NCBI RefSeq assembly: GCF_003576645.1
Contig: NC_044923.1
Coordinates: forward strand, 19,810,024-19,874,023
Reading direction: 5' to 3'
From: Ipomoea triloba
Taxonomy: Eukaryota; Streptophyta; Magnoliopsida; Solanales; Convolvulaceae
Length of the DNA stretch: 64,000 nucleotides
Each line of letters opens with the position of its first letter. Positions within the stretch are counted from its first letter, which is position 1. A program made the translations under genes and the position numbers. Of the stretch, positions 35,386 through 47,338 are shown in pieces. Below the pieces are notes generated by a model, which was given only the letters and a program-made list of their open reading frames with translations, made no database searches and had not been told where the DNA came from.

Positions 35386-36690
35386 TTTGTATTAGGCAAT
35401 AAAAATTAATAGTTAATTATTAAGTCAATTATAAAAATCTTTTGTACGGTGGACACATTATTTTTAATTATTTTGATTTAATAATATTATATCTTATTTA
35501 TTATATATTATTAGTACAAAATAAATCATGCATGCCTTAATAATTAATTATTAATATTATTGCCTAATAATTATTTATTGTAATTCTCTTCGCCTTTTCA
35601 GTGTAATATTATTGGCACAGAATAAATTATACTTCATTTAATACATAATTACTTTTTAATTTAATTTCCTAATATTTATTAATGGTAATTATTATGGTAA
35701 TTTTTTAATACTTTTTTCATGTAATTATTATGGTAATTTTATGATAATATATTTCAAAATTATGGCAATTTCATTAATTATTATGCTAATTTATGGTAAT
35801 ATATTTTAATATTAGAAGAGAAAAAATATTATAATTAATATAATTAATGAAATTATTATGGTAATTGCCACAATATTTGGTAATTATAATTAATATAATT
35901 AACTTCATTGATAAATATAATATTTCTTCCGTGGCAATATGTTTGGCAATTTCATTAAATTATAATTAATAAAATATGAAATATAATTAAAGAAATGAAA
36001 TTATAAAATTAACAAAATATGTGTTTATAAATATTTAGAAATTTTTTAAATGCATACATATGCACTATATTAATCATATAAAATTTAAATGCTAAATTTT
36101 TAATTTCTAAATGTAAAATTTTAATTATAATAATTGAAGAAACTCTATTCTCCACTCTCTTTTGTTAACACTAAATTTTGGACCAAATGATTGAATTGCA
36201 TTAAATGTCCAATTGTAAAGGAAGGACCATAGGTGGCTAGAAACAAAAAGTAAGATGACTAAAAGTGGTTGATTTAAAAGTTGAGGATTAAAAGTGGCAG
36301 TGCCATCAAAGTCGGAGGACTAAAAGTGGCAGTACCATCAAAGTCAGAGGACCTCCATTGGTATTTACTCTTTTTACAATTACAATATATATAAATACAA
36401 TTAGGAATAAATCAACTTAATTATGTAAATTTTTCTATAAAATTAGAGATTTTATTAACCATACAAAATTTAAATTTAAATTTTGTATGTTATGAAAATA
36501 GATACTTGTACACATATATAAAAGTCTAACTATATTATTATATTGTATATTTTAATATCTTTTTATTTTTTTCTATTCTTTAAATTTAAATTCATAATAA
36601 CAAAAAAAAAAAAATTCGTGCAACGCACGGGTAAAACAGTAGTTAGGTTAAATACATACTTTTTTGAATACTACTAACTCTATTACAATG
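35386..36690. other. AT-rich spacer, possible Helitron 3' end
   Basis: No gene is visible. Two 32-bp direct repeats with AAAAGTGGCAGTRCCATCAA lie near 36287-36350. CGTGCAACGCACGGG near 36615-36630 is a short hairpin followed by TAAAACAGTAGTTAG, similar to the ends of many plant Helitrons; no partner end could be assigned. Confidence 0.35.
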
Positions 36691-36699
36691 CAGTGTCGG

Positions 36700-36791
36700 T
36701 TCATAACTACTTTCACAACCTATTGAAGCACAAGAGTCAGTATTGCCTCCACTGAGGCTTGAACCCACCACCTCCCGTATAAAGGGAAGGG
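36700..36791 (-). repeat. SINE-like repeat, copy 4, truncated
   Basis: On the minus strand it carries the CCCTTTATACGGGAGGTGGT, GTGGGTTCAAGCCTCAGTGG and TAGGTTGTGAAAGTAGTTA parts of the family, but stops before the box-A-like region. Lacking the 5' end is usual for incomplete reverse-transcribed copies. Confidence 0.5.
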
Positions 36792-36943
36792 TTAAATACA
36801 TACTTAAAGTTTGAGATTTAGTTTAACATAAAAAGTCACTTAAAATTAAATTGAGTAAACCATTATAGTCGATGACTAAAGTAATTTTTAAATACTCCGT
36901 AGTTTTTAAAAGTTGATATAAATGTGACTAAATACACCCCTTA

Positions 36944-37270
36944 GAGCATGGCCATCAGCGAAGAATGGGTGGATTTTGGAACAGTACCTTGCCTAGTTGG
37001 AAGAGAGAGAGGGTAGGAGAGAGAGTGGAGAGATGCTTCTGTAAATGCAAGATATTGGAACAGTAACATTTTATGCGGAAATCAAAAAAGAAGTTAGTGT
37101 TGTGCGCGCGTATCGCGCACAGCACACGTGGCCAACAGGCACCTCTTCTTTTTTTTTTTTAAATCAATTTTATTTTGTTTTTTTTTTCATTTCCTCCCAC
37201 TTTCTTTTTCCTAATCACACTTACAAAATCTCCTCAATAACTATGAAAAATTCCATTGATAAAAATGCTC
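36944..37270. mobile_element. Harbinger/Tourist-type MITE upstream of the ABC transporter
   Basis: A 327-bp element with ends GAGCATGGCCATCAG and (reversed) GAGCATTTTTATCAA, flanked by TTA on both sides (36941-36943 and 37271-37273). It contains a GC-rich palindrome TGTGCGCGCGTATCGCGCACA near 37100. It ends about 550 bp before the ABCB26 start codon, so it may sit in or near the promoter. Confidence 0.72.
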
Positions 37271-37810
37271 TTAGTAGTAAGGGGATAAATATTAGTTGCC
37301 CGACTTAATTCATTGGTTTAGTGAACAATATTTGAAGAATAATAAATACTGATTTAGCATAGGCAGGAGAAGAAGATAAATACTAGTATGGGAGAAGAAT
37401 AAATACTAGTCAAAAGGATAAATACTAGTCAAGGAGGCTAATTGTGACAGTGCCGGCCGTTACACACGTTACGGTTTTGAGTTTCTCACGCCACAAGCCT
37501 TTAGCTTGATCTTGTCCATACAGGTGCTCCACCGTTTTCCGCCGTCGATGCGACGGGATTAGATCCAATCGACGGCGTTAAACTAAACACACCGAACCAC
37601 AAGTTTCTACAACCACCAACCCTCTTCTTCCTTCAGTGTAGAAGCAAAGCCTTCTTTCAGTTTTATGGAAGTGGGTCCGATCTTTTCCTTGTCATTTTTC
37701 AAAAGAATCAGCCTTTAACATGTGGTGCTTTCTTTAGACAACACATGCCCTTAACCACCAGAATTTTTTTTTTTTTTTTCTCAAATTCTAACGTTTCAGT
37801 TGTTTTCTTG

Positions 37811-37843
37811 ATGCTCAACTGCCATGTCTTTGCCCATGTGTAG
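37811..37843 (+). other. Possible upstream ORF overlapping the ABCB26 start
   Basis: An ATG 13 bases before the chosen start opens an 11-codon frame (including the stop) ending in TAG at 37841-37843, in another frame and overlapping the main start at 37824. Whether it lies in the transcript is unknown. Confidence 0.25.
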
Positions 37844-40800
37844 CCTTCAACCTCAATTCGCATTGTATGTACAACAGAGAAGAGTCTTAGTTAGAAATCT
37901 TCATGAAAGATTGCATTTTGGCCCCAAACCAAAGACCCAATTCTTGTTTTCTGAACATTCGTCTAAAAAGAGATTTGGGTTTGTTACTCCGGTGAAATCT
38001 GCTTCTGTTAATGGATATCCATTGCATGATAATTATTCAAAAGAGCGGGGTTTGGAAGGGGAGGATGCGGAGTTGGGTGAGAAATTCCGGAAATGGGTTG
38101 GGTTGGCTCGGGATTTTTTGCCCGGGGGAAGCTGGTGGAGGCTCTCGTCGGAGGATGCGAAGGTGGAAATGGCGGCGGAGCCAGTGACTGTAATCCGAGC
38201 GCTTCAGAAGATGTGGGAATTGATAGCTGAAGAGAGGTGGCTTATCTTTTCGGCTTTTGCTGCACTCATTGTGACTGCTGTATGTTCTCTATTTAACTTA
38301 GCATCTCTTTTCAGGCTTTCTGTATTTTTTATATATGCAAAATATAGATATAGATATATATATTGAGGATCATATGAGAACCATGTCTATCTTAGGTGAT
38401 AACTCTGCGAATTACTACTACATGAATGTTTGGATGATCGTATAGAACCTAGAGTAGTTGAGTGTGCATTCGTGCCGTGTAGTAGAGTAATTGCGGGTGC
38501 ATTCGTGTAGTAAAGTGTGTACACTTATATTTCTCATGTTCTCACCTAAGGCATGGTTCTCACATATAGGCTTGCTTTCATGTAAGAACCTTGCCTTAAG
38601 AGAGAATGTGAGAACTGTATGAGTGCACACAATATTACAGGAATGCACACGCAACTACTTCAGGGTCTACACGGTCATCCAAGTATGCATGGATGTAAAT
38701 GTGTGCATTCATGCAGTAGTTCGCAAGTTTTCCTTAAGACATGGTTCTTGTATGAATGCAAACCTATATATATAATTATATATATTGATTATGTGAATTT
38801 ACATTTGAATAGTAATACAAACAGTGAGAATTATTCCTCCCAGAATTGATTGCTGAGTATTTGTTGCTTTGCTCTGATCAGTTATCTGAGATATCAATTC
38901 CACACTTCCTCACGGCATCAATCTTTTCGGCAAAAAGTAGTAGTGTTCCAGTGTTCTACAGGAACGTGCGCATTTTAGCTGTGCTAAGCATAGTTGCAGG
39001 AGTTTGCAGGTCAAGATCTTGTATGGTCAAAACTCCCTTCTTTCATATATAGATAGTATCTATCATAGTAATCATGTAGTCATAATTTCATTAGCAATAA
39101 ATAATTCAGTATCTTCTCCCATTGTGTTCCTGTGGGTGGTTTGTATTATATCTGTATGTGCAATTTGTCCCATTACGGTTCCCTTACAAGACTTTTTATT
39201 TGGTTGAAATAACAGTGGGGTTCGAGGTTGTTTCTTTGGCATTGCAAATATGATCCTGGTGAGTAGCCTTTCCATGACTTATAATTTGAATTTGAAATGA
39301 ACATGTGAAGATGTTATATTGCTATTTACTTAGTTATGCTCATTCTTAATGGCATTGTTGGTTTGTTTCTGTCAAGGACGGTCAAAATAAGTTCTTTCAT
39401 ATCTTTTTGCCCACCCATGTTTTGTTTTTGTTTTAAAAATTTATACATAAGCCTATGACTGTTAATTTATTCATTAGCTATGGTGGCACCACTTTAGATT
39501 TAAAAACTTATGAGTTTTAAGATATTGATACTTATCATGTGCAGATAACAGTTTCTTATATTTTGCAGGTCCAACGAATGAGAGAAAAATTATACTCAAC
39601 TCTTCTTCGTCAGGTTTACTTCTCATATAAAATATTATTCGTCAAAAATAGTTCTCCTCCATTTGTCTTGTTAGTATGAAGCTTAATTTTTCTCATCATA
39701 TATAGAGCATTATTTTTTATTCCAAGTCACCTCCTTGTAGGACATCTCCTTTTTTGACTCTGAAACAGTTGGTGATTTGACGAGTAGGCTTGGGGCAGAT
39801 TGTCAGCAAGTATCGCGTGTAATTGGAAATGACCTTAATCTAATACTACGCAATCTTCTTCAGGTTATATTTTGAACTAATTCCAAAAGTCTTCACGAGT
39901 TTGTCTATAAGTCTAGCATATGAAATCTCATCTGTACCTCATTGTTCAGGGAATTGGCGCACTGGCTTACTTATTGATTTTGTCGTGGCCTCTTGGCTTG
40001 TGCACGCTAGCAATCTGCTCTACCATATTAATCTTATTGCTATTATATGGACGGTAAGCCTTTCCTGGTTTCTCTAACGTACAATAGATTGAATATAACT
40101 TTCCTCAATTATTAAATTCAAGCAATGTAGTTTTAGAATATACAGTTTCTGCTTGGCATGGTGAAGACTAATGATGAGCAGTTCTTGATTCATGAAAGCA
40201 TGTTCCCTTATATTATTATGTATTTTGTCCTTTTTCAAGTGAAGAAATCGTACATCTTTATAATGCATTTGGCTTTCTGACATTTAGCATGCTAGTACTT
40301 CTCTCCATGTTATGCATTCTATAGGTACCAGAAGAAAGCGGCTAATTTGATTCAAGAGTACACTGCTTCTTCCAACGAGGTAATTCATAGATGTTCACAT
40401 GCTCATCTTTTTTTAAGATAAACGTGGGCACTGAATTAATTACCTTTTCATATCACCTAGGTTGCTCAAGAGACACTTTCTCTGATGAGGACTGTGCGAG
40501 TATATGGAACAGAGAAACTAGAACTTCGAAGGTAATGGCATGCTTTATTCACTACTGGATTTTTCGTTGCATTTACCCTTCAAAGTTAAAAGGGGCAATG
40601 ATACAAATCAGGCAGGAAAGGAAAGTATCAAATAATCATTCTAGTGGCAGAATTCTAGGAAGCATAGAATAAGGGATTGACTGATTATGTAAATCTTTGC
40701 TTATTTTATGGAGCCTATAATTAGGGATTGTGGGGGCATTGATTCTTTGGGCTGAAAAAGATCGAGAAAGTATAGAACATATACTACATTGTAAAGAATC

Positions 40801-43800
40801 ATGAGTATTCCAAAAAATTAAAACAAAATAAATAAATAAATAGGGACCATCTCTTAGAAGAGAGGGCTTCCAATAGAATTGGAACAATTAGCTCTAAGTA
40901 GCTGCGGGCAAGAATTTATTCTTGTTGGAGGGATATTCTTTGAATTCCCTTGTTTTTCTTTCCTTTGGTTTCACTTTATAATATCATAGTCTCCTTAGAT
41001 TTCTTTGATCAAATTCATCCTGTCTATTTACTCTTATCAGGCAAAGATGCAAACTTTATACGTGTACTCATTTTGCATCACATAATTCTGACCGAGTATG
41101 GGCCTGTTTATTAAAATAGATATTCAAAGTGGCTGGGTAAATTAGCTGATATAAGCATGCGACAAAACGCTGCATATGGATTTTGGAACTTTAGCTTCAA
41201 CACTCTCTACCACTCAATGCAGGTTAGAATCTCGTAACACCTTCCTTTTTGCCTTCACAAACTTAGTACCGTAATACATTTTGATTGTTTTAGGCATGAA
41301 AAAGAGAGAGTATGATACTATTGTAAGATCCTCTAGTGTTTGTTTGACACCTAAAGATTATTTATGTTGAAAAGCAAAGGGTTGTGTCTGTTTATGAATA
41401 GGTGCTTACTTAACAGTTATGCGTCTCTATATACATGTATGATGTTTCTTCATTAGAAACATAGAGTTATAGTAACATATTGTAATCATTCAGTATTATA
41501 TACATTTTCTCATTCCTCGATTTCTTCATCTCTGCTTCTGCCTAACTGGCGGGTGGTTGTTATTCTCCACCCGCGAGGCCTTTGAATCTTTCAAATTCAA
41601 CAACTTATTTATACGAAAAGTAATTTTGATTTAACAAGTCTAATTTTTATAGGTTATTGCTGTCCTAGTAGGAGGAATGTTTATACTGGCTGGCCATATA
41701 TCAGCAGAGCAACTTACAAAATTCATCTTATACAGCGAGTGGCTTATCTATTCCACGTGGTGGGTGGGGGACAACGTGTCATCACTAATGCAGTCCGTTG
41801 GGGCAAGTGAAAAGGTTTTTCGCTTAATGGATCTTGAACCAAGCAGTCAGTTAATTGCCAAAGGTCTGCACCGTTTTACATTCTTGCCTCTGAAGTGTGT
41901 TTCTTCTTTTTATTCATTCAACAATGTGCATATTTGTTGGTAAAGCAAATGGATTTTTTATGTGCATTTATCAATGTGGCAACTTGATGTTAAGCGGTAT
42001 CTAGATGGCTTCATTGTGTGCTACATATTCATCTATTGTGTTTAAACTACATTTTATCCATTTTGACAATTTTTCTAATGTAGGACCCTTTGCATTACCC
42101 CCCCCCCCCCAACCACCACCACCATAAAAGTCAGTTCTCATGTTCATAGACGTGCAATATAGGAACTAAGGAGACTATTTAAATACATAGGAAAAATTGC
42201 ACTTTTCGTTCCTAAGTTATAGGATAATTGTAGGATTCATCCCCTACTTATTGGTTGTGCTCACTTCCTGTCCCTAAGTTCTAACTGGCGTTGCAAATTT
42301 CGTACTTTTTCTTACAAAACATTAGGGACGAAATTTGCAATTTCAGTTATAGCTTAGGGACGAGAAGTGAGCACGACCAACGAGCCCTATAACTTAGGGA
42401 TGAAAACTGCACTTTTCCCAAGTTATTATCTCTTTATTCTCAACTTTTTTGGTGGATGTAAACATGTTGCAGGATTGAAGTTACAAAGATTGTCAGGTCA
42501 AATTGAATTTAAGAATGTTTCCTTTTGCTACCCTTTTAGGACAACGGTATGTTTATTCCTATTATTAGCACAATTGCATATTTTTCTAAATGAGATCCTA
42601 TGCATAAATCTATCATGGCAACAATGGGAGAAATTAAAATATTTTGACTACCAAACAGGTGCCAGTACTGCAACAGATAAACTTCACAGTGCATCCTGGC
42701 GAAGTTGTAGCAATTGTAAGTTTTTCATCTTTTCGGTATTGAATTTTTGTAGTTTTCAGCTTCTGAAGAGTCTCATTTGTAATACTTTTATCTTACAAGT
42801 TACAAGTATAATGACTTCACTAAACCATTTTCCCGATCTTAGGAATTATAATTAGCCAACTTTAATTTTGCTTAGGTTGGTCTTAGTGGTAGTGGGAAAA
42901 GCACTTTGGTGAGCCTTCTTCTCCGCCTTTATGAGCCAACGAGTGGCCAGGTGAGCCTTCTTATCTTCAATGCATTATTTTAATTATCATATGGAGATAT
43001 AGAACAACCACCCCGGTCCCCGGCAGTCAACAGTCAATAATGTAATAAAAATCTTTCAGTGACATCTGAATGATAAAGTGAATACAATTGCCATTAGATT
43101 GCCCCGGTTATGTATAAGATCAAAAGATTGAGTTGGGCAGATCTTTCCCTTTCTTTTCCTGTTTTATTTTGTTGATTGTTTGTTTTTAGTCCATTTCTTT
43201 TCATAATTTTTTCTTAAAAATTGTAACTATAGATATGTGTTGATGGATACCCAGTTAAAGACCTGGACATTAAGTGGTTCAGAGAGAGGATTGGCTATGT
43301 GGGACAGGTTCTCCTTCGAACATATGGTCTAAATGAATTTGAATTAGATTTTGCATTGTCTTTGACTCTCGGGTGTTTTCTACAGGAACCTCGGCTTTTC
43401 CGCACGGATATCAGTTCAAACATAAAATACGGTTGCACTCGGAATATTAGTCAGGAGGATGTGGAATGGGCTGCGAAGCAGGCCTTTGCTCATGATTTCA
43501 TTTCGTCTCTGCCCCAGGGCTACCAAACTCTTGTTGATGATGAGTTGCTCAGTGGGGGACAAAAGCAGAGAATAGCAATTGCTAGAGCCCTTCTTCGAGA
43601 CCCCGACATTTTAGTTCTAGATGAAGCTACTAGTGCTCTAGATGCGGAGAGTGAGCACAACGTCAAGGTATTTTCTTCTTGTTTTGTCACAACTGCTGTA
43701 AAAATCGGCCTAGACGGCCACGTCCCTAGGCCAAGGGGATTTCAGGCCTAGGCGCCTTTTAGTCGGCTGGCCGACTAGGCACCCTCAGCACCCACCTAGG

Positions 43801-44584
43801 CGCTAAACGCCCGTCTACCGCCCGAGGAGCGCTTAGCGCCTTCTACAACCTTGTTTGTAACTCAAAAATCAACAAGTAACTTTCAAAATCCTTACTCATA
43901 TCATTTTACATTGAATATAGGGCACCCTTCGCGCAGTCAGAAGAGACTTGAACACAAAGAGAACTGTCATAGTAATTGCGCACAGGTTCCTCCTCTATTA
44001 CTCTATTTCCAAATGAACGAACTGCTGAACTTTAGCCTAAAGTATTCACAAACCTCTTTCTCTACAGACTTTCTACAATTCAAGCTGCTGACAGGATAGT
44101 GGTCATGGATAGTGGAAATATCATTGAGGTATGACGCTCCGCGATAATTAAAACCTATAATAACTATGATTTCTGAGCTCTTTCTTTTTCATTTTCTGTA
44201 TGTTAAGAGTCCTACATTGAAAATATAAGAGAGAACATACTGGTTTATAAGGTCATGGGTTAGACTAGCTAATTGATTGAATTCAGTCTTTTAGTGTGGG
44301 TTCGTCCATGTGCACTATTAGCCCAATTGAGTGCCCATGATCTAATCGGTCCACTTTGTGTTCGCCTGGTTGTCTACTAGATTCAGTCTTTTAGTGTGGT
44401 TTGGCCCACTGTACTGACTTTAAGTATCTTTATCCTCCTTTTTGGTAATTGGTTTCTTTGTTGGGTTGGGTTAAGTGGTCCTAACTTATTGGCCTTCATG
44501 CAGATGGGCAACCACAGCGAGCTGCTTCTCCGTGATGGCTTGTATGCACGATTAACTAAACGACAGGCCGATGCTGTGGCGTGA
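37824..44584 (+). CDS. ABCB26: Half-size ABC transporter, ABCB26/TAP1-like, plastid-targeted; 18 exons
   Basis: Exons: 37824-38279, 38882-39009, 39216-39258, 39569-39613, 39741-39863, 39950-40053, 40325-40379, 40461-40531, 41120-41222, 41653-41863, 42473-42546, 42659-42715, 42876-42950, 43233-43307, 43386-43667, 43921-43985, 44068-44128, 44504-44584. All introns are GT/AG and phases fit, giving 702 residues, near the family's usual 700. The basic, Ser-rich first 65 or so residues look like a plastid transit peptide. The ABC membrane domain covers about residues 130-420. The nucleotide-binding domain has Walker [10 protein letters not shown] (about 492-500), a Q-loop across exons 14/15, LSGGQ (595-599), Walker B ILVLDE and the H-loop His (about 655). 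It should work as a dimer using ATP; the substrate is unknown. No break is seen. This is the only clearly functional host gene here. Confidence 0.93.
38342..38790. repeat. Foldback repeat in ABCB26 intron 1
   Basis: Segments of the type GAGAACCATG... and ...CATGGTTCTCACAT occur in both orientations, with direct and inverted copies of GTGTGCATTCRTG. TATATA tracts are at both ends (38340s and 38765-38790). It looks like a non-autonomous foldback element set between TA tracts, comparable to those at 28564 and 50323 but with different sequence. Confidence 0.45.
40700..40815 (+). pseudogene. Possible LINE zinc-binding (zf-RVT) fragment in ABCB26 intron 8
   Basis: A short stretch near 40742-40807 reads [13 protein letters not shown], stop, VF, which resembles the C-terminal zinc-binding region after LINE reverse transcriptases (EES.EHIL..C..S..VW). 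The first cysteines are not clear. The match is short and uncertain. Confidence 0.3.
42191..42421. mobile_element. MITE in ABCB26 intron 10
   Basis: The ends are complementary: left AATTGCACTTTTCGTTCCTA followed by AGTTATAGG, right CCTATAACTTAGGGATGAAA followed by ACTGCACTTTTCCC. Internal blocks GTGCTCACTTC and GAAGTGAGCAC also pair. It lies well inside the intron and does not touch the splice sites. Confidence 0.6.
43690..43850. repeat. GC-rich CCTAGGCGC repeat in ABCB26 intron 15
   Basis: The sequence is crowded with GCCTAGGCGC, GGCCGACTAGG and GCGCTTAGCGCC-like palindromes in an AT-rich intron. A related block is at 59220-59375. Such blocks look like small dispersed foldback elements; ends are not defined. 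Confidence 0.5.
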
Positions 44585-45808
44585 AGTAAAGAGCGAAGTT
44601 GAGCGTCAAAGGTTTCTGGTACGTCTTGACATCTCATCCTCCTTCGTATACTACTCCGTTGCAAGATTGCTTCACGACCGTGTATACTACCGGCATAAAC
44701 CCAAATACATTTACTAGAATTCTGTTTAGCGGAGAAAGGAGGTGTGCCTAGATTGACTGAATTAGCTGCAGAGCTTGCTGTTTTTAACAATCAGGTTCAG
44801 CAGAGTATTTAGCATTCATATTTTGATAATTTTTAACATTATTTGTTTCTTGATCAACTTTTTTAAGGATCACCAAGCCTGTAAAATTCGAAAAAAATTA
44901 CTAGTGTACATTTTTCTATACGAAAAACCCTCTTCTTTTTGTTCCAAAAAGCGCAGTTTGTTTACAAGAAATATATAATTTACAGTGATTTTGTTTCCAT
45001 CTGAAATAGCTTAGTAAGTTGTTTTTGAGGTTATCTCAATAGTTTTGTAAGTGGTGGTGTAATTGCAGGTTTTTTTTTTTTTTTTTTTTTTAAGAGAAAA
45101 ACAGAAACTCCACTTTCTAATGCTCTGATCATACTAGAGTTTGAAGCAATTTTGTATTCATAGCTACAGTGGGGCGGTTTGGAAAATGACCCCTCTGACA
45201 CAGAAAAATCATATTAGTGTTTTGATAATCAAAACATAAGTTTTCTTCTTTTATATATACCCCAAGGCTCTTGTGCATTATGTTTCTTAGATGTGAAATA
45301 TAATGAAATTATGGTCATAGATCTGTTTTAATCCAAGGCACAAGATTCCCTTTAAATTTCTAAAGCACGCCCACAAATAAGGGCAAATTTGTAATTACAC
45401 TTCATTCAATCAAACTAGATTTCTTAATTGCCATATTCGATCAAACGCGAATCTTTCCTTCCCTTGCCGATCTTTCCTTCATTGAATCAAATCAAATCCC
45501 GATCAACCTGATGCAAGATCTATTCGCATAATCAACAAAACTTACTCGATCCACACAATAGATGAAGGTAAACTCAATTCTAAATTATTTTAATCCATTC
45601 GTTGTTATGAAATCGCAATTATATTGTTGAATCTTTGCATATTCTTTACACATTCGTTGATATGAAATCACAATTATATTGATGCATTCTTGCACACAAT
45701 TATATTGATGCGTTCTTTACACATTCGTTGATATGAAATCACAATTTTAATCAATGTATTTAATTAATTAGCCATAAAAAAATGCACTGGAAGATATAAG
45801 GAAAAATA
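44585..45808. other. 3' flank of ABCB26 and spacer
   Basis: No second gene is seen. It should contain the 3' untranslated region; AATAAA-type signals cannot be chosen with confidence. A T22 run is at about 45070-45092. Direct repeats of ACATTCGTTGATATGAAATC are at about 45650-45745. The last 30 bases (TGCACTGGAAGATATAAGGA) belong to the tandem array interrupted by the element at 45809. Confidence 0.5.
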
Positions 45809-46765
45809 GAGTAAGTACCCAAAATGGTCCCTCGACAATAGCAAAACTCACAAATTAGTCCTCAACTACTGATTGAATCCAATTAAGTCCTAACTTTTTA
45901 ATTTTTACCCAATTAAGTCCTCCGTCTATTTGACTGTTTGCTGACCGTGATCTTTGAGGATATATATGTAATTTCATGCGCAATTGAAGAATCAACGCTT
46001 TGGCTGTTGGATTGAGAGGCGAGGTTGCACATGAACAATGGCTTGGATCCTGCGGCTAGGTGAATAGAGAACTGATAATTGCATATAACATATGTCAGAT
46101 TTCGGAATCCATTACATATATATATTTATTGTTTTGTAGAGTAATTAGTTTTATGCAGCTAAGAGTGGAGGTAGAATAGCAAGAACAAGGAGTGGCTCAC
46201 CGAAAACTACGACGTTTATATACACTCCGACGACTACACACCATAACGGCCAAGTCGAGCCGGGAAGACGATACAGAGGAGTGAGACGGCGGCCATGGGG
46301 GAGATGGGCGGCCGAAATTCGAGATCCCAACAAATCCGCCAGAGTGTGGCTCGACACTTTCGACACTGTCGAAGTGGCCGCCGAAGCCTACGACCAAGCC
46401 GCCCCCAGGTTCAGAGGCAGCAAGGCTAAGCTCAATTTCCCGGAAAATGTAAGCTTGTTGCCTCCTCCTTCTTCGGCTAGGGTTTCATCTCCCGCCGCTC
46501 GCTTTCCGACTAGTCTTTATTCTAATTTCGGTTCGCTGGCGGTCGTCAACCGCCCCGGGGAGTTTGTGGTTCAGCATCCCCCCGTGAGTTTGTTAGAACA
46601 ACGGATATGTTCGCCGGAATCTTTGTCCTCAATGTTCCCTTCTGCTCAGCCACCGGTTCGTTTCAGCCATGCTGGCGGCCAGAGTAGCAGAACGGAACAT
46701 CCCGCTGCTTCTTGGTCGGATTAGACTCACCACCTGCTTCGAGGGACCATTTTAGGTATTTACTC
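45809..46765. mobile_element. TIR transposon (Pack-MULE-like) carrying an AP2/ERF exon
   Basis: The ends are 27-bp inverted repeats with two mismatches (left GAGTAAGTACCCAAAATGGT, right reversed GAGTAAATACCTAAAATGGT, both continuing CCCTCGA). They are flanked by 9-bp near-identical repeats GGAAAAATA (45800-45808) and AGAAAAATA (46766-46774). The uninterrupted target survives at 47237-47275 in the neighbouring tandem repeat, where GGGAAAAATAATATGAAG reads straight through. Nine-base duplication points to the Mutator superfamily. There is no transposase; the cargo is an AP2/ERF gene piece. Confidence 0.8.
46031..46724 (+). pseudogene. AP2/ERF transcription factor piece (group X/ABR1-like), captured in a transposon
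   Basis: The AP2 DNA-binding domain is clear: [19 protein letters not shown], then [19 protein letters not shown] and [15 protein letters not shown], followed by a Ser/Pro-rich tail ending at TAG 46722-46724, about 40 bp from the transposon end. The flank after the domain ([10 protein letters not shown]) resembles ABR1/RAP2.6-type ERFs. No in-frame ATG lies between the stop at 46146 and the domain. One possible model joins an ATG exon at 46031-46059 to 46184-46724 through a 124-bp GT/AG intron, giving 189 residues, but this is speculative. WLD in place of the usual WLG, and Pro where Leu is usual before RFRG, suggest relaxed constraint. It is either a decayed copy or a divergent expressed chimera. 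Confidence 0.7.
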
Positions 46766-46770
46766 AGAAA

Positions 46771-47330
46771 AATAATATGAAGTCTATGCAGTTTTATTTC
46801 ATTAGTTATAAGAATGTGCACTGAAGGCACATAATTGTGCTTTGTATGGCACAACAATGTGCACTATAAGCATAAAATTAACCTTCGAGATGGTTAATAG
46901 TGTGCACTATACGATTAAACAATCTACACTATTAGGTAGAAAAATATGCACTGCTAGGCACAACAATGTGCACTATAAGAATAAAAAATATGCATTGAAA
47001 ATAATAGGGAAAAATAATATGAAGTTTACGCAATTTTATTTGATTAGCTATAAGAATGTGCACTGGAAGGCACATAATTATGCTCTGTATGGCACAACAA
47101 TGTGGACTACAAGCATAAAACTAACCTAAAAGGTGGTTAATAGTGTGCACTATACGACTGAACAATCTGCACTATTAGGTAGAAAAATGTGCACTGCTAG
47201 GCACAACAATATGCACTACAAGAATAAAAAAATATGCACTGGAAGATATAGGGAAAAATAATATGAAGTCTATGCAGTTGAAGGCACATAAATGTGCTCT
47301 CTGTATGACATAACAATGTGTACTGTATGA
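46771..47330. repeat. Tandem array of about 242-bp units
   Basis: AATAATATGAAGTYTAYGCA recurs at about 46771, 47013 and 47257, and the sequence between is alike throughout (AAGAATGTGCACTG, GGCACATAAT, TAGTGTGCACTATACGA). The unit preceding 45800 is the end of another copy, so the ERF-carrying element inserted in this array. Each unit is itself made of short TGCACT-bearing words. Confidence 0.75.
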
Positions 47331-47338
47331 TCAAATAA

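Noticed and set aside
46281..46724. ERF gene starting at GTG 46281
   Set aside because: That start cuts the AP2 domain; the YRG motif lies just upstream in the same frame, so the frame must begin earlier.
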